The notes under the pieces: generated by a model
What the model was told of the DNA's origin: nothing
The model's input: only the letters and a program-made list of their open reading frames with translations
Database searches by the model: none
Program-made: the position numbers and the translations under genes
DNA from: Fomes fomentarius
Lineage: Eukaryota > Basidiomycota > Agaricomycetes > Polyporales > Polyporaceae
Direction: 5' to 3'
Assembly (NCBI GenBank): GCA_022606135.1
Contig: JABYQN010000006.1
Coordinates: 2,046,001-2,110,000 of the forward strand
DNA: 64,000 nt
Part shown: positions 34,732 to 44,735 of the stretch, in pieces
Numbering within the stretch: position 1 is the stretch's first letter
How the letters are laid out: the number at the start of each line of letters is the position of its first letter

Positions 34732-35072
34732 GCTGTTTAGGTATGCGAGGGAAGGTGGAGGTTCGATAGGACAGATGTCGGACGGGGATGGGACTACACT
34801 TTGTTCGCTGTTGGAGCGTTGTCGTCTATTGTCGTCGTAGAGAACTGTATGATCCTGTGGTCGAACTAATGCAATGCATATTTATCCTGATTGCCTGCTC
34901 ATGGGGTACTTGATCGTCAGTTGTGTCTCGTATCTTGAAGCTTTGTTCAAGGGTCGCACGCGTCAAATAGATGTGCTCAGCTGGGCGCGCCGCGGCCCTC
35001 ACTTCTCCAACTTCCTGCTCATTGCTTGACTTCATATCCGCTGTTTGTTCACCTGGAGCTTCGCTTCCTAGC
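34732..35072. other. Intergenic RBM42 to CTNNBL1
   Basis: About 340 bp between two plus-strand genes, holding a 3' UTR and the CTNNBL1 promoter. No gene or recurrent motif is seen. Confidence 0.45.
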
Positions 35073-37503
35073 ATGGATATTGACAAGATCTTCAAGGTCA
35101 TCATATAGTTTATCGTTGCTACGACATGGTATCTAACGACCACACTCTTAGGTGCCCAAGCTACCAGTGGGTAGCAATAAACGGCGGATGCCTGACAACC
35201 CTACACCGGAGATGCTGAAGCGTATGAAGATCGAGAATGAAACCAGCTCCGTACAAGATAGCTCCATGAATGGATCCACCTCACGCGACACAGGGAAGTA
35301 CCGAGCCACAGTTGAAGACGAAGATGACGATGGTAAAGATGAGTCGATGGACTTCGCGCCTGGCGGAGATGCGGACTACTTTGCAGAAGAGGATCATGAG
35401 GGGAGGTTCTTTGGTGGTGGCTTGACGAAGGAGCAGAAAGACATCTTGAATATATTCGACCAAGCTGGTGAGGATGACGTGCGGGAAGACGTGAGTATCT
35501 GCTACGCGTTCGCAGCCTATTGCTCATTACTGAGGTTAGATCCTCGTTAGCTGGAGGAGACGACGATAACTGCAGTCAGGAGGTTGCTGACGCGATTCGA
35601 ACGCGCCTTGAACAAGAACCAGGACCAGCGGTCGAAGTACCCGGATGACCCTACCAAGTACGCTGACATGATCTCTTCATGCGTCTGTTCTGTAACCGCT
35701 TCCTGTAGGTTTATTGACTCTGAAGCCGACCTGGATCTTGCACTCAAGGCACTGCTCCCCCTTGCACAGTCCCCTGTGCTAGCTTACCCCGAAGTCATTC
35801 GCACCGGCACCGTGGAACGGCTTGTTGGTCTACTTAGTCATGAGAATATGGATATTGTTATCGACGTCGTGGAGGGGATAAACGAGTTTACGGATGAAGA
35901 CGTAGGGAATGGTGCGGAGGACGAGCAGGACGAAGAAGGGAGTCGCGAGGATGCGTTGAAGCAGTTGATTGAGAGTCTGGTGAGTTGTTTGTTGTTACCC
36001 CCTGCCCCACAGGCTCATCAAACGAGCTAGTTGTCGAATTCTATTCTCGAACTTCTCGTTGACAATCTGAGTCGGTTCAACGAGGCTGAGGAGTCTGACA
36101 GGCAAGGCGTATTTCATGTTCTGGGTAAGCACGCTCCTGCCTCTTGCTGTGAGTGGTATTGAGGAGATGCAGGCATCTTTGAGAACATCCTTGGCTTCAA
36201 TGTCGAGTTGTCTACGCAGCTTGTTTCAAGAACAAAAATTCTTCCATGGCTTCTAAGCCGACTAGAATCTCCCAGACATGACGAGAACCGCGGATATGCA
36301 GCAGAGATCCTCTCCATCTTGCTGCAGAACAACAGGCACAACCGTCTAGAGCTCGGCAAGACAGATGGCGTAGAGATCATCCTCAAAACGCTCTCTGTAA
36401 GCCCCTACAAAGTGTGCTATATGCTCTGACTGGTTACTGATACGTGTATATTAGCGGTATCGTAAGAAGGATCCGGTGAGCGCCGAAGAGACCGAGTTCA
36501 TGGAAAATGTCTTCGATGTCCTTTGCTCTGCTTTGGCTGAGCCAGAAATCAAAAAACAATTCCTCGAGAGTGAAGGTGTCGATCTCATGGTTCTCATCAT
36601 GAAGTGCGTCATGTTCGAGCGTGGTTTCTTGAGTAGTCCTGACTTGCGTGCAGGGAAAAAATGCAGGCTCGTTCACGAGCCATCAAGACCCTCGACTACG
36701 CCATGTCAGGTCCTGCTGGAACTGCCGCATGCGACACATTTGTCGAAGCACTTGGCTTGAAAACGCTGTTTTCCTCTTTCATGGGCAGAAAGGTACGGTC
36801 GCTATCTTCACACCGCGAACTTTGCAGCTCACGCAGCGTTCATGCAGGGGGGCGAGAAACAAAAGGCAATTACTAGCCATGCTGCATCAGAAGACACTGC
36901 GCATACGCTTGGCATCGTCTCTTCCCTGCTGTCAAACCTCGCATCAGACTCTCCAGCGCGGATCCGGCTCCTGGCCAAGTTTGTCGAGAACAGCTACGAG
37001 AAGCCAGAAAAATTGCTTGAGATCAGGGATACTGCACGTGCGCGACTCGAGGCCACTGACAAAGATATCGAGGAGGAGAAGCAGGTACGTATCTCGCGGA
37101 AGACCATACATGTCATATACTGAGAATAGGTGTAGCGGCTAGAGGGTGGGGGCGAGGACGGCGAGGAGATGCAGGGACTTTGGTATTTGCGGCGGCTAGA
37201 CGGTGGCCTCTTCACATTGCAGACTGTCGACTACATCATAGCCTGGATCGCAATGGAGGACGATGGTGTACGTCTTCCCAGTCCCAGTAATGCGTCCTTG
37301 CTAGAAGCTGACAGTCGTTACAGGTGCGAGAGCACTTAGAGAAGTTGCTCGCCCGCAAAAATCAGACTTTACAGGATATGGTCAGAACCTTGCAAATCTA
37401 CTACGACAACGTAGATGAAGACGAAGCCGATGCCAATCCTGACGGATCCCCCTCACAGCGCGAGATCCTGCACAATCTTATCGCCTTCTTGCAAGCGTGC
37501 TGA
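35073..37503 (+). CDS. CTNNBL1: CTNNBL1, beta-catenin-like protein of the spliceosome
   Basis: An ARM-repeat protein associated with the Prp19/CDC5L complex. The start codon lies in a tiny exon (MDIDKIFK) joined to VPKLPVGSNKRRMPDNPTPE. An acidic region with DYFAEEDHEGRFFGGGLTKE leads to QKDILNIFDQA. ARM-like helices follow: VRRLLTRFERALNKNQDQRS, DLDLALKALLPLAQSPVLAY, VIRTGTVERLVGLLSHENMD and IVIDVVEGINEFTDED. Further repeats include GVFHVLGIFENILGFNVELS, TKILPWLLSRLESPRHDENR and YAAEILSILLQNNRHNRLEL. The C-terminal portion has FMENVFDVLCSALAEPEIKK, AIKTLDYAMSGPAGTAACDT and LWYLRRLDGGLFTLQTVDYI, ending HNLIAFLQAC. Family order is complete across about ten exons. It converges on UTP15, 89 bp away. 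Confidence 0.93.
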
Positions 37504-37592
37504 GTGTATATAGACACTATGTGAAGTACGATATATGTGATACTAGCACTCAATGTGCACCCGACACCGACGCCGATATGGATGGAGTGTGG

Positions 37593-39441
37593 CTATGCGA
37601 GGGAGAGTGCTGCTGAGGCCAGGAGCATATCCAGCGCACCCTTCGCCTTAATCAATTCCTTTTGGAATCGCATCTCTGCTGCAGCTTTCTTCCGGAGTCG
37701 GACGAGAAGAGTGTCAATGAGTGGTGACTGTCCGAGCACCGGAGTGTACATATCTGCGTGAATTAACACCGTTAACGGCGAGGATAGAAAGAGAGGGGAC
37801 CACGCACCAATTACAACGTTAGCGACGTCGCAGACCATCTCACCAAAGCGCGGATCCGTGATGTGTTTCAACAGCAATCTCAGTATTGGCTCTAACAATA
37901 CATCATCGCGTCCTGCCAACGCGGTGCGAAGGCCGTCTCGGTGGATCAATTCTTGTATCAACGAGAAGGTGGTTGTAGGCGGAACATTCTAAGTAAATAT
38001 TAGGTACAAGAATACTAGCAGAGCCGGGACAGAGAAAAACGTGTACGTACCTTGCGTAATACAGAATCCAATGCTGCAGAGTATCTGAAGTTCTTAAGCA
38101 ATTTGTCGTAGTCTCGCAGATGCTTCGTTCGTTGGCTCTCGACCTTGAGCTCGTCCATGTCCCCGACCGTCTTTGATTTCTTCTTCTCTTTGACTCGTCC
38201 TTGCCCTAGAGTAGGGATAGCACCGCCAAGGAACGACTCGAACGCACCAGAGCGTAGAGATGCAACCGAGAAGAGGTCCTGAGTGGCTGGCTCGGAAGCC
38301 TTGGGTTGTCGTCGACGTACGGAGAGGGTGCCATCTGACATGCCCGCTGCGATGTGGGTCTCGTCGGGCTACAAAATGTGAATGTGATGCAACGGCTTAG
38401 CCAGAAGAGCTTACATACCGAGATAGCCAAACACAAGATTGGGGCGGGGTATCGCATTGTGTGTACTACGCGGTATGTGCTCACGTCGTAAACCTTGACC
38501 ATCTGGTCCAAACTGCCAGTAAGGACTCGGCTGGCGTCCGAGTTGAAGGCGAGGGATGTGACAGTTTTCTGATGATTGGACATAGCTCGGGTACAGCGAC
38601 CTCCGGCGACAAGGTCCCATACACGCAGGATTGGACCTGCTGCAGACAAAGCGACGGTACCAGATGGGAACATTAGCACTTGCTCGACAGGGATGGTGTT
38701 TTGCGCGCTCGATGCACTTGAAGAGTCTCCCATAGCCATTTCGCACGCCCCTGTTCTTGAATCAAAGAGTCGGACCATAGCGTCATACGAGCCGGTGAGA
38801 ATGAGGTGCGGGTTAGATGTGGAGACCTGGCCCGAACGGACATAATCCGTGTGGTCGAGGAAAGTAGTGATAACGGCTTGTGAGGGTACATCCCATATCT
38901 TCACTGTCGTGTCATCCGAACATGAAAGGACTTGCGTCTGGTCGAGGGCAGAGAACTTCACGACGTGAACCGGCTGCTTATGGGAATCGAGCGTACGGAG
39001 GATGGCACGCGAGTTGATATCGAAAATCTGGGGTAGACAGGCTTAGCAATAGCACAGTGACTTACACGGTGTCGTTGTGTCCATAAGGTGGGACGCACGA
39101 CGTTCCGGACCTGGAGGCGTACATACCTGAATTAGACCTGTCTCGTCTCCGGCAGCGACCAGCTTCCCATCTCCACGTATGCAACCACTCCGAGCTACGT
39201 CCTTGAACCTCGAGATAGTTTTCGTGACTTTTTGTGTTCGTGGCGCATATATTTGTACGCGAGTTGCGGCTGTTACAGCGTACCGGTGCGGTTTGGACGG
39301 GGAGAAATGGATGGAAGTGACAGGGGCGTATTCTTTGATGAATACGGGGTGTTTGAAGTTTCGCCAGTATCTTGACTCGGCATTGTGTTTCGTGGAAGTG
39401 GGACGTGCATGTTTGCGGACGACAACCGGCTGGTAGTCCAT
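37593..39441 (-). CDS. UTP15: U3 snoRNP / SSU processome protein UTP15
   Basis: A nucleolar t-UTP protein for pre-18S processing that also supports rDNA transcription. The start MDYQPVVVRKHARPTSTKHN follows the family pattern; an upstream in-frame Met (about 39471) is less likely. WD40 repeats include FKHPVFIKEYAPVTSIHFSP, VQIYAPRTQKVTKTISRFKD, VARSGCIRGDGKLVAAGDET, SCSDDTTVKIWDVPSQAVIT and ILTGSYDAMVRLFDSRTGAC. More repeats are LRVWDLVAGGRCTRAMSNHQ and VLTGSLDQMVKVYDVSTYRV. The C-terminal UTP15 domain has HLRDYDKLLKNFRYSAALDS, VLRK, FSLIQELIHRDGLRTALAGR and PILRLLLKHITDPRFGEMVC. The end is ALDMLLASAALSLA. The gene is complete, with about six exons. It shares a 250-bp divergent promoter with TCTP. 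Confidence 0.93.
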
Positions 39442-39691
39442 TGCACGGAGGCGGGAAGAGTGAGAGTTCACACGCCTCTAGATCTTTCCGAGCTGTTAGA
39501 AAAGTTCCTGAAAGGCAATCTAGGATAGGATGGAACACACGTGACGCAACGATAAGAGATCGATTGATCGCATTCTCCGAGGGCAAGTTATTTTTCATTG
39601 AAAAGTGTACATAGCCTGGCTACTCACCGCCTCCCTGCCCGGGTCTATCTCCTCCCACCTTCTCTCTACCTTTCACCAACAAAAGGCTGCC
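39442..39691. promoter_or_regulatory. Divergent promoter UTP15 / TCTP with CACGTG
   Basis: A 250-bp region with CACGTG at 39538-39543 and an adjacent GATAAG at 39551-39556. A strongly pyrimidine-rich leader precedes the TCTP start, as in highly translated mRNAs. Confidence 0.5.
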
Positions 39692-40412
39692 ATGTTGCTC
39701 TACCAAGATGTTATCTCAGGCGACGAGATGTTTTCGGACGCCTTCCCCATGTACGCATCTACCTGTATCCGTACCACGCAAGCATGCCGACTGACCGGCT
39801 GAACAGCAAGGAGGTTGACGACATCGTCTACGAGGTTAACTGCTCGATGATTACCGTCAAAGCGGGCGCGGACGTCGACATCGGTCAGTAATACCCTCAT
39901 CTACGCGAGCACGAGTGTACTGAGCTCGATTCAGGCGCCAACCCCTCTGCCGAGGAAGGCGATGAGGCTCTCGAGGACGGTGCTACGCAAGTTAACAACA
40001 TCGTATACTCCTTCCGTCTTCAGTCCACATCCTTTGACAAGAAGTCCTTCCTGACCTACCTCAAGGTAAGCCGCATACCCCTCAAACCTGTTCCCATCTG
40101 ATGGTCACCGGGATCTTAGGCGTACATGAAGGCGGTCAAGCAGCACCTTCAGGAGAATAAGCCAGATCGTGTTGATGCATTCGAAAAGGGCGCGCAGGCT
40201 TTCGCGAAGAAGATCATCGGCAACTTCAAGGACTACGAGTTCTACACCGGCGAGAACATGAACCCAGATGGCATGATTGCACTCTTGAACTACCGCGAGG
40301 ACGGTATCACCCGTATGTCCGTTCGTTATTTGAGCATAATCCCATGCTCATGGAAAGAATCCCAGCATACTTTACCTTCTGGAAAGACGGGCTCAAGGAA
40401 GTCAAGCTCTAG
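39692..40412 (+). CDS. TMA19: Translationally controlled tumour protein homolog
   Basis: An abundant cytosolic ribosome-associated protein (yeast Tma19). The start MLLYQDVISGDEMFSDAFP is diagnostic. The next exons give KEVDDIVYEVNCSMITVKAG, ADVDIGANPSAEEGDEALED and GATQVNNIVYSFRLQSTSFD. Then come KKSFLTYLKAYMKAVKQHLQ, ENKPDRVDAFEKGAQAFAKK and IIGNFKDYEFYTGENMNPDG. The last exon is YFTFWKDGLKEVKL. About 170 residues, full length, with four introns. Both TCTP signature regions, NIVYSF and FKDYEFYTGENMNPDGM, are intact. Confidence 0.96.
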
Positions 40413-40814
40413 ATGTCTCATCCCCACTTACTTCCCTCCCGTCACGTCCCTCGGCCTTTTTTTATCACGCGTATCTGATGGTGTATTAGTTGCGAGTCGT
40501 GTACGAAGAGAAGTTGACACACTTTGTATCCACAGATCAAGTCCAATGGATGGCATGTATCTACGAACTCTCTCTTGTTAATGTCACGGAGGAGCAACGA
40601 AACATCAAGCGATACTGAAGCTCCTTTGAGAGAGGGCGTAACACACTCATCCAGTCCATACTTACATGTGTGCACGAGCATCTGGATGAACGAAAAAGAA
40701 CATCGTTTTGGTCCTGCAATGGGATATCAATTTTTATTTTCAGACGGGCGTGGCCCCGACTAGTACAGTTAAATAAGTATGTGTTATACTGCGTGATCAT
40801 AAGCCATCCAGAAA
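40413..40814. other. Intergenic, converging 3' ends
   Basis: About 400 bp between TCTP and protein disulfide isomerase stop codons. It should hold both 3' UTRs; no gene is seen. Confidence 0.5.
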
Positions 40815-42592
40815 TCACAATTCCTCGTGACGATGGTTGTCCTCCAGTACAACCTGGTCGGACTCGGAGTGCGAGTGGCCGAAGGGAATCTTCGGGTCGA
40901 GCGGATTCTTCGCCTGCTCCTCGACGAACGCGATGAGGCTCTCGAGCGCCCGGTCACCGTCGTAGTCAATGAAATCGAGAGTACCAGCGGGCTTGAACTT
41001 GAGGGTCGGGAAGCCAGAGACGCGGAAAGGTAGGCTGGGAGGAAGGTCGTTCTCGGTCGCCTCCATCTTGGCGCTGCGGCGGGATTGTATCAGGGGTCTA
41101 TCAGCGATCGAAATCGAGGTCTACGTACATGGTGATGCGATCCTTGACTCCAGCGAAGTGCTCACCGAGGGAGTCCCAAGTCGGCTTGAGACGCTTGCAG
41201 TGGCCGCACCTGAAAGCCCATGTCAACATCATACATCACTGATGAATATGTAGATGGAGTGATATACTCACCAACTGGCGTAGAACTCGATGAACACGTC
41301 CTTCTCGTCATCCAAGACGAGCTCGTTGAACTGCTTGCCGACGACATTGAGAACGGGTTCATCCTGAACTTCCGGAATAGGCTGACTCTTGAGCTGAGGC
41401 TCGAGCTTGTTGTCCAGGTAGGCAGCAACCTGTTCATCAATTGCCTCCGGGGTGAGGTCCTTGTTTTGGTCGAGGGGGTACTTTAGCTGCTTCTGGAGGT
41501 CCTGGACGACGAAGGCCGGCCACTTAGGCTCGACGAGGTTGAGGGCGCGCGCGTGGTCACCATACTTGACAGCATCGATATAGACGAAGTTGAGCTTGCC
41601 CCTGTACTTCTCCGCAACAGACTTGAACTGCGCAAGGTACTCGTCGTGCTTCTCATCGGTAGGGTCGACGAAGAGGTACGCGAGCGGCTTGCCGCTGGTG
41701 GCATAGACCTGGTAGTTCTCGGCACCGACCTCGTCGAGGATAGGGATAGACAGGTCTGCAATCCAATTCTCGATGTCCTTCACTTGTGCGGAGCCAATGG
41801 GGTAAGGGTAGTCGGTTTCGGGCTCGTCGAAGGTGCGGAAGAGAACAATGGACGGGGGAGTGACACCAGCGGCCTCAGCTACCTCTTTATCGGTGGTAAG
41901 ACCGAAGAGATAATCGTCACGATGCTTGTTCGCAGTCGCGCTGTATTCGGCAGCAGGGGCGTCCGTACTTGAGGAGAGGAAAGCAACAGCAACAATCTTG
42001 TCCGCCTTCTTGAACTCATCGAAGTTATCCTTCGTCACTTCCGAGACAGCAGGAAGAGACTGCCTACAACCAACCGGTCAGATGATACGAACACAGGACG
42101 GAATGACTCGGTATACTTGATCATGTAGCTGATGATGCCATCAGCCTTACGGGGACCGGTGTACTCGGTATGTTCGCCGTTGCGGTACACCCTCACCGTG
42201 CTATGTAAAAGCTATTGTTACCGAGGCAACGGAGATGAGACACAATGTGTACGCACGGGTAACCTTGAATGCCATTAGACTGGCACAAGTCCGCCTCGTC
42301 GACACAGTTGACCTTGGCGAGCTTGATGCCCTTCTCCTTGAGAGCAGTAGCGGCTTCCTCGTAATGCGGGGCCAAAGCCTTGCAGTGACCACACCTGCAG
42401 ATACGTCAGGAATACGTACCAAGCGGCCTCGTGTGTCTCTTACCATGGCGCAAAGAACTCGACCAGGATCAAGGACTCCGGGTTAACCGTGCTGTCGAAG
42501 TTGGCGGGAGTGAGGTCAATGACATCTGAGGCGAGGACAGCCTGGATGAAAGCCAAGGCAACCGCCGAGGAGAAAAGACGCGACACCCGCAT
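40815..42592 (-). CDS. PDI1: Protein disulfide isomerase
   Basis: An ER-lumen oxidoreductase and chaperone with a-b-b'-a' layout. Residues 1-21 ([20 protein letters not shown] plus A) form the signal peptide. Domain a has [20 protein letters not shown] and [18 protein letters not shown] with cis-Pro. Domains b and b' include [60 protein letters not shown] and [17 protein letters not shown]. Domain a' has [20 protein letters not shown] and [15 protein letters not shown]. Both CGHC active sites are intact. The acidic tail ends in HRHEEL, a variant of the HDEL retrieval signal. Both active-site Trp codons are split by a phase-2 intron (42395-42443 and 41210-41271). A TATAAA box lies about 64 bp upstream of the start. 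Confidence 0.96.
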
Positions 42593-43038
42593 CGTGAGTG
42601 TAGAAAGGAAAGAAAGAGGAGGGGGTTTGGCGGTGACAACGACCGCGCGGACGGGTTTATAGGAGCGCGAGTGTCGACGTGTCACGATATATAAGTATGC
42701 AGTGCGCTTTTCTAAGCCCGATCACTGGCCAGCCGAGCCTTCTCTTGCCAACTGATTCGCTCCATATATGGCAGCCGGCTCATGCGCGTCTCGCCCTCTC
42801 AAGGCACTCCGCCTCAAATGTGACATTGAGATTTCCCGAGCTCATGGCCATTGAGCTCTTCTGACAGTTCTCCGTCTCCGCTGGCTGGTCTTCCCGGTCA
42901 TTGCACGGACATTCCGCGCGTAATTCACACTTCCAGGCCGGTACGCGCCTTTCCTGACATCTCATGATAGGTATTACTTCATCCTACAGTCGAAGGCATA
43001 CGTGGCAGTACCAGCAAGATCAAATTGCCCGCATGGTC
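42593..43038 (-). promoter_or_regulatory. PDI promoter region
   Basis: 446 bp upstream of PDI1. On the minus strand it contains TATAAA (42656-42661), an AT-rich TATA-like stretch near 42690, and two ACGT-core elements: TGACACGT at 42677-42684 and TGCCACGT at 43000-43007. ACGT cores are typical bZIP sites, and PDI genes are usual targets of the unfolded-protein-response bZIP factor, so a UPR element is possible. Confidence 0.35.
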
Positions 43039-44391
43039 TTAGAGGGACCCTAGATCAAAGTTACTGCCTTTTTGTGTCCCTCCAACATACCTCTTGAGGC
43101 TCGGCGCAAATGGTCGTGGAGGTGGGAATCCAGACACAACAAATGTATGATTTCCAACCGTTGGCGGAGGAGTGGGTACTACCAGAGGGCTATTAGCATA
43201 CCGTATCGGAGCGTTAGCACTAGCACTAGAAAACACTTACTCTTGCGACGTTGATCTGAGCTACCGTTCAGTTTGGGTGCCAAGCCCGAAGGAACTCGGG
43301 TCGGAGGGAGCGAAGACGGTCGCAGATGGGACCCGGATGTCGTCCGTGTTCGTGCAGGAGAACCAGGCGGCGGCAGCGGGGGTGCTGTGGGTGCAGTACT
43401 ATGCCGCGCAGCAGGAGACGGACCAGGAGGCGGCGGAGGCGGCGATGCGGTGGGAGGAGCAGGAGTACGCCTTCCGGGAGGTGGTGGTGGGGCGGTGGGC
43501 GGAGTCCCGACGTCAGAGTTCGCCCTCGGACGGGTGGGCGGAGGCGGTGGTGCGAGCGTTGACCTCCGAGCAGGCGGAGGTGGAGGGACCGCACGCGCAG
43601 GGGCTGCAGGGCTACTCTCAGAATGTTGGATTGGAGAGGACCGTGCGGGCGGCGGCGGTGGCGGCGCTCTACCCGGCGTGGTTGGAGGTGGTGGCACCTT
43701 GCGACCTACATTTGAACCAATACGAGGTGGCGTATTGGGAGGTTTCCCATGCGTTGAGGGGGAAGAACTTCGAGGCGGTATAGCTGGAGGCGCATGGGAA
43801 GACCCCGGTCGTGGAGGAGGCGGGGGCACCTTGCGGGGGGGCGGCGCGGGCGCGCTAGGGGCAGTTGGCGGGGTCGGCACAGACCGTGCAGGCAGGCTGG
43901 GGGCAGCTCTCGTAGGCAAGTGATGAAGTTCCCGCGCAGGGAGACTGGGGGCAGATCGGGCAGGAGGTGCAGGAGGTCCTGATGACTTCGCCGGGGACGG
44001 TCGATCTGGAGGTGGCGGTGGGGCCGGGGACGGAGAAGGTGCATCACGCTTGGGTATCGACGGCGGTTTTCCTAGCGTAGGCGGTTTGCCTGAGGATTGC
44101 CATCAGAGTGAACACTAAAGACGAATCGGTGGTTCGAAACGTACCCAGAGAGCTCTGACCTGCTGGTTTCAGCTTGGGCATGCCGCCTGCGAATAGGCCA
44201 CCAAGCTGAGGCGGGCCACTCCCAGCAGATGCTGAAGCTGCCATGGGAATCGCAGGTGCACCCTTGCCAGCTCGTCCGCCTCCGCCTCCGCCCTTGGGGG
44301 GTTCGATTGATGGTGCGCTCCGGTCGTTTGTAACGGCTTTCTTCAGCCTCTTGCCCGCTTGAATCTGAGCCAGCAGTTCAGATGAAGCCAT
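43039..44391 (-). CDS. VRP1: Verprolin / WIP-family actin regulator
   Basis: A cytoskeletal adaptor that binds G-actin and WASP/Las17 at endocytic patches. The start MASSELLAQIQAGKRLKKAV plus TNDRSAP is a WH2 actin-binding motif with the usual basic core. A Gly-rich stretch and LFAGGMPKLKPAG follow. The long middle is almost pure Pro/Ser/Ala with SH3-type poly-Pro runs (PPPPPPG, KVPPPPPRPG, RAVPPPPPARR). The final exons give NSPLVVPTPPPTVGNHTFVV and SGFPPPRPFAPSLKRYVGG, resembling the WASP-binding end of WIP proteins, and the gene ends in FDLGSL. The family assignment rests on WH2 plus poly-Pro plus the terminal FPPPRPF motif. About four introns. Long open frames on the other strand are GC-rich shadows. 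Confidence 0.88.
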
Positions 44392-44735
44392 GATGGACCA
44401 CGCAAGTATATAGACAACAGCTGAAGATGCGTGGATGGTGAGAGGAGAGACAGATGGAACTTGGAAGCACGACGCAAGATAAAGTCGGGGTGAGCGCCCG
44501 CGCAGCAGCCTCTACTGACATCACCGCGCCCCTTGCACAGCTGGACACAGCAATCATTGCTGCTCGAGTACCAGACTTATCCGCATTGCAATTATTTACG
44601 GCTTAGACTAGTACACTTTAACACAGGTGGGATACAAAGAGCAGTTAATGCGTAAGGGCATGCGTTCCAAGGGCGTGAGTGTGGTACCTAGTGGTCGGAG
44701 CTGGGGATTTCCTGTATAAACCTCCCCGACGTTCC
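44392..44735. other. Intergenic, verprolin promoter
   Basis: About 344 bp between the verprolin start and the stop of the membrane-protein gene, both minus strand. It should hold the verprolin promoter. No gene and none of the recurrent motifs are seen. Confidence 0.45.

Noticed and set aside
43172..43923. Two plus-strand open frames of about 200 residues opposite verprolin.
   Set aside because: They are mirror frames of the GC-rich, proline-coding verprolin exon and consist of Gly/Arg/Glu repeats without family features.
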